Shown in pieces: positions 60,861-64,000 of a stretch of 64,000 bases of DNA; position 1 is the first letter of the stretch; each line of letters begins with the position of its first letter. Both the position numbers and the translations under genes were made by a program. The notes below the pieces were generated by a model. That model ran no database searches. It was not told the DNA's origin and was given only the letters and a program-made list of their open reading frames with translations. Source of the stretch: Balaenoptera acutorostrata (Eukaryota; Chordata; Mammalia; Artiodactyla; Balaenopteridae); assembly GCF_949987535.1 (NCBI RefSeq), contig NC_080082.1, forward strand, positions 31,222,011-31,286,010, read 5' to 3'.

Positions 60861-61955
60861 TATCAATAATTGCATGGGGGTAAAAAAATGCGACTTATCA
60901 AACAAGTTTTACTGAGCAGTGTAAGTGACTTCAAAAATAACAAAGATAAGGCATGAGACACTGAAACAAACAAGATCAAATGAGCTTTGGGACCAAAGAC
61001 AGGGCTGCTGGGAAACTAATAAAAACATTAAGAAGCATTTTTTTTACTTATGAGTGCTCTAAAACTTCTAGTTGCAATTACACTCTAGCTTTTCATGGTC
61101 TCAAAGGCTGCTAAGAAATATAAAGCTACTCATTTCGAAATAGAGTTAAGAATTATGGAAACAAATTTCCATCCTTCAGTGGATTCAACTTTTCCGGAGT
61201 CAGAGACATAAATGGGAATCCTAGATTTTCAAGAAAATTATTGCAAAGTCCCTGCTTTCTAGCCTATTACATACTCAACAGGAGTCATGGGCCTCTTCTT
61301 CCTTTTCCTCCTTTGTCCTTCATGGGAAACCTGGGAAATTATACCAAGAATCTGCAATAGTTGGCACTAGTTAAAATTCTTAAGAACTGTGTTTTTTTTC
61401 TATGAAGACCGTATCACAGAAAATATTTCCTTCCAAACAAACAAAAATAGTAACCAATAGTAACTGTTTCGGTGATCCTTTTGAAGGGGTTCGAATCAAA
61501 GAACAAGATGTAGGACTATATTAAACCATGGGTTGTTAATACTTCCCTGCAAGATTTGTTTTTTTATATCTAGGAGGAACAAGCAATTGCCAGCAAAGCT
61601 AGAATAGGAAAATCAAATACTCTGCCTATTTACACATGGTTCCCTAAAGCCATTCCTGATTAAAAACTGTACTATTTCAATCCTCCTACTGGAGATAGCC
61701 ATTAACTAGCACTGCTTGGGAAGTCAATGAATTTAGTATATAATTAATGATACATGTATCCTATACCAATTACTTCTCAATGACCTCTACTGGCAGAAAT
61801 AAACCAAGGAGGGATGATTGGCTCATTATAAATCTACATGAAGATTTCACTGGGAAAAGGTATTGAGAGCAAAGTCCTGAAAGATCTTAAGCTTCAACTG
61901 AGTTTAACTTCAGCAGGAAGTAATCACTTCTGTTTCTGGATACCCAGTGCATTTT
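60861..61955. other. FTO intron 3, no recognised element
   Basis: No named repeat or exon. Confidence 0.4.
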
Positions 61956-61959
61956 ACAT

Positions 61960-62120
61960 GACCCTCTCCTGTGGCTGTAACACTCCCTTTTCACTAAGTA
62001 ACCATGTGACGTTGGACAAATCACTCCCATTCTCCCTGCCTCAGTGTTTTCATCTGTAAAATGAGAGGCTGAACTAGTTGAGTTCAAAAGTCCCTTCCAG
62101 ATCTGACAATTCATCATTTC
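61960..62120 (+). mobile_element. MIR SINE
   Basis: MIR text: taaccatgtgacgttggaca, ctgcctcagtgttttcatct, gtaaaatgagaggctgaact and aagtcccttccagatctgac. Confidence 0.75.
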
Positions 62121-62750
62121 ATAATTATAACCACCAGAGCACACCTTACTTCACCTATCCTCTCAAGGCAAGAGGGCACTTGATTCACCTTTGGGGTTTC
62201 CATACTGTCTAGAACAGCTACCTGAACCTCCCTTAGCAACTGTTCAACCAACATGTTCAAGGATGCAGAAAACAGTACAGTTGTCTGAAATTTCCATTCT
62301 CTTTGCCCCCTTTAGGCCCTTCCCAACCCCCATCATGATTTTAACTGAAATGGTTCCCTTCGAGCTCACCCTTACCATACCTCTGGCAGGATTCTAAAGA
62401 GGCCAGAGAATTAAACATAGCACTTGTCACCTGGAAGAAATGCACCCAGCAAAACGTTTCAAGGCACATGCTTTTTAAACCATCTGACCCAACATGACAC
62501 ACACAGCCAGAGACCTGGAGAGGTTCCCTTTCCTAGTCTAATGCATCCCAGTCATCTGAGAGGAGGAACAGAAAGCTACAGCAGATGTTGTGGGGAGAGG
62601 GCAGTGAGGTGGCGGGGAGAAGGGAGGGCATGAGGACCTGCAAACAAGAGCAAGTAGAACATTCCCGTAACCTTTCCAGAGGTAGACATTTTAAAAACCA
62701 AACTCCCACAGGTAACTATACTGCAGGGGTAGGAAATACCTGCTCATAAG
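62121..62750. other. FTO intron 3, no recognised element
   Basis: GA-rich near 62560-62635. No exon or named repeat. Confidence 0.4.
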
Positions 62751-62754
62751 GCAT

Positions 62755-63020
62755 TTAGCCTTAGCTGTTAGGACTCTGAAACCAGAATGTCTGCATTCAA
62801 ATCCTAGTTATACTAATTCATAGCTGTATAACCGTGGACAAGTTCATCATCCTTCTGGGTCTCAGTTTCCTCATCTGTAAAATGAGGATAACAGTAGTAC
62901 TTCATTCATAGGGTTGTTGTAAAAATAAAATGGGTTAATACATGTAAAATGCTTCTACCAGTGCCTGGCACATAGTAGGTGCTCAATAAATGAGAGCTCC
63001 CAGTATTGCTATTATTATGG
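62755..63020 (+). mobile_element. MIR SINE, well preserved
   Basis: Almost the full MIR order is readable: gactctgaaaccagaatgtc, gctgtataaccgtggacaag, cagtttcctcatctgtaaaa, tagggttgttgtaaaaataa, agtgcctggcacatagtagg and tgctcaataaatgagag. Confidence 0.9.
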
Positions 63021-63634
63021 GATAGAGTTCTGGGAACCTCGGGGGTTAAGAAAACGAAGGAATTACCCTGCTCCTACAGATTCAAATTCTGCAGTTCCCT
63101 CACCTAGGTGATAACCGCAAGGATAAAGCTTTATGTATTTATGTATATTTGTATACTTTATCAATCTTAACTACTCCCGACCACAGAAACTATTCATTAA
63201 AAATTTTCATTCCTTTCTGCAAGATACTCCAGGTTTCAAAAACTATTTGATCACCCACGCTCTGGAAGGACAATAGGACTATTAAACAGAAGGGCTGAAA
63301 GTCTGTGGGAGCACAAAGACATCTTTGTAGCTGTTTGAGCTATCACATACCACCACCTCGGTTTCAGAGAGTTGCCTCCTTAAAAAAGAAACTAACAAAC
63401 TCCATTGTTCGTTCACATCAGAGTTCTTGGATGTGATAGTTCTTAAATCCCTGGCAAGGCCTTATTAAAGATCAGAGGATCACGGTTCTTTCCATTAGGA
63501 CAGCATCAAATCCCCTTCAAGCAATTTTCTTGGGTCAGCATCATTATTTGAGATGCCGGGGAAACTGGTGAAATTTCTAACCGCTAAACTAGTTCCTTGT
63601 TTCCGGCCGAAGACATAGGTAAAGTTAGAAAACA
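63021..63634. other. FTO intron 3, no recognised element
   Basis: No named repeat or exon. Confidence 0.4.
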
Positions 63635-63728
63635 TTTTTGAGACTGGGAAATGGTAAGATATTTAGAGAGAGCCAGGAGAGTTTTTGAGACTGGGAAATG
63701 GTAAGATACATAGAGAGAGCCAGGAGAG
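63635..63728. repeat. 47-bp tandem duplication
   Basis: Two abutting 47-bp units (63635-63681 and 63682-63728) beginning tttttgagactgggaaatgg and ending gccaggagag. They differ at only two adjacent positions (attt versus acat). The sequence is not part of any repeat I recognise. Confidence 0.97.
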
Positions 63729-63866
63729 TTTCTTATTTAAAATCCCTTTTCCAAAATAGTCGTTTTAGTAAATAAGAGTCAAATAACAACAAAATCCAAC
63801 TAAAAACTCGCTTTCAGAAAACAATGACCCTTAAAAGTTCCAGTTGATTCCCTGATGGGATATCTA

Positions 63867-63946
63867 TTGGGTTGGCCAAAAAGTTCGTTCGGGTCTTTCC
63901 ACAAGATGTTACGGAAAAACCCAAACGAACTTTTTGGCCAACCCAA
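63867..63946. mobile_element. Mariner-type MITE forming a near-perfect hairpin
   Basis: An 80-bp element whose two 40-bp halves are almost perfect inverted copies, starting ttgggttggccaaaaagttc and ending with the complement. TA precedes it; the right TA has become CA. It resembles cetartiodactyl mariner MITEs from which the cattle miR-2284/2285 miRNA family arises (from memory). Either strand of a transcript across it would fold into a stem of about 37 bp. Confidence 0.9.
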
Positions 63947-64000
63947 CAGAACTCTGCTTTTCCAAGCACCTTTTAATAAACAGGAAGAGAATAAACAGGC

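Overview
This window is vertebrate nuclear DNA from a mammal, most likely a cetacean (whale or dolphin). The evidence is the interspersed repeats. There are many copies of the tRNA-derived CHR SINEs typical of Cetacea and their close relatives, a near-full-length young L1, artiodactyl-type L1 3' ends, a mariner MITE of the type seen in cattle, and the older mammalian layer (L2, MIR, HAL1, hAT-Charlie, Tigger). Nothing bacterial, viral or CRISPR-like is present.

The only protein-coding gene I can support is FTO, the Fe(II)/2-oxoglutarate-dependent RNA N6-methyladenosine demethylase. It lies on the minus strand and spans the whole window. Four internal coding exons are visible, each with AG/GT splice sites and compatible phases: exon 4 (48816-48959), exon 5 (23136-23215), exon 6 (15395-15538) and exon 7 (9158-9277). 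Together they encode residues about 251-413 in human numbering, covering the end of the catalytic jelly-roll and the start of the C-terminal helical domain. Exons 1-3 lie beyond position 64000 and exons 8-9 beyond position 1. Introns 4, 5 and 6 measure 25,600, 7,597 and 6,117 bp.

Layout by region. 1-9157 is intron 7: an L2 at the edge, a long repeat-poor block (about 1.9-7.3 kb), MIRs, and an L1 3' end split by a SINE close to exon 7. 9278-15394 is intron 6, with MIR and L2. 15539-23135 is intron 5, with an L1ME tail, a SINE and a Charlie element. 23216-48815 is intron 4: an ancient L1 split by two SINEs, further SINEs, HAL1, a (CA)n tract, and a 5.9-kb L1 with perfect 15-bp target-site duplications ending 150 bp from exon 4. 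48960-64000 is part of intron 3: an old L1 split by a Tigger-type MITE beside a Z-DNA-prone tract, four SINEs, an LTR, HAL1, a Tigger transposon nested in an L2, a 47-bp tandem duplication and a hairpin mariner MITE.

The genes do not form a pathway here: one host gene carries layered transposon insertions. I found no undescribed multi-gene system. The points most worth a second look are the strong antisense bias of the SINEs within FTO, recurrent internal duplications in those SINEs, a SINE with an apparent 3' transduction, the miRNA-like hairpin MITE, the antisense L1 next to exon 4, and lineage-specific residues near the FTO active site. Family assignments rest on memory of consensus sequences, so subfamily names and the ends of old repeats are approximate.
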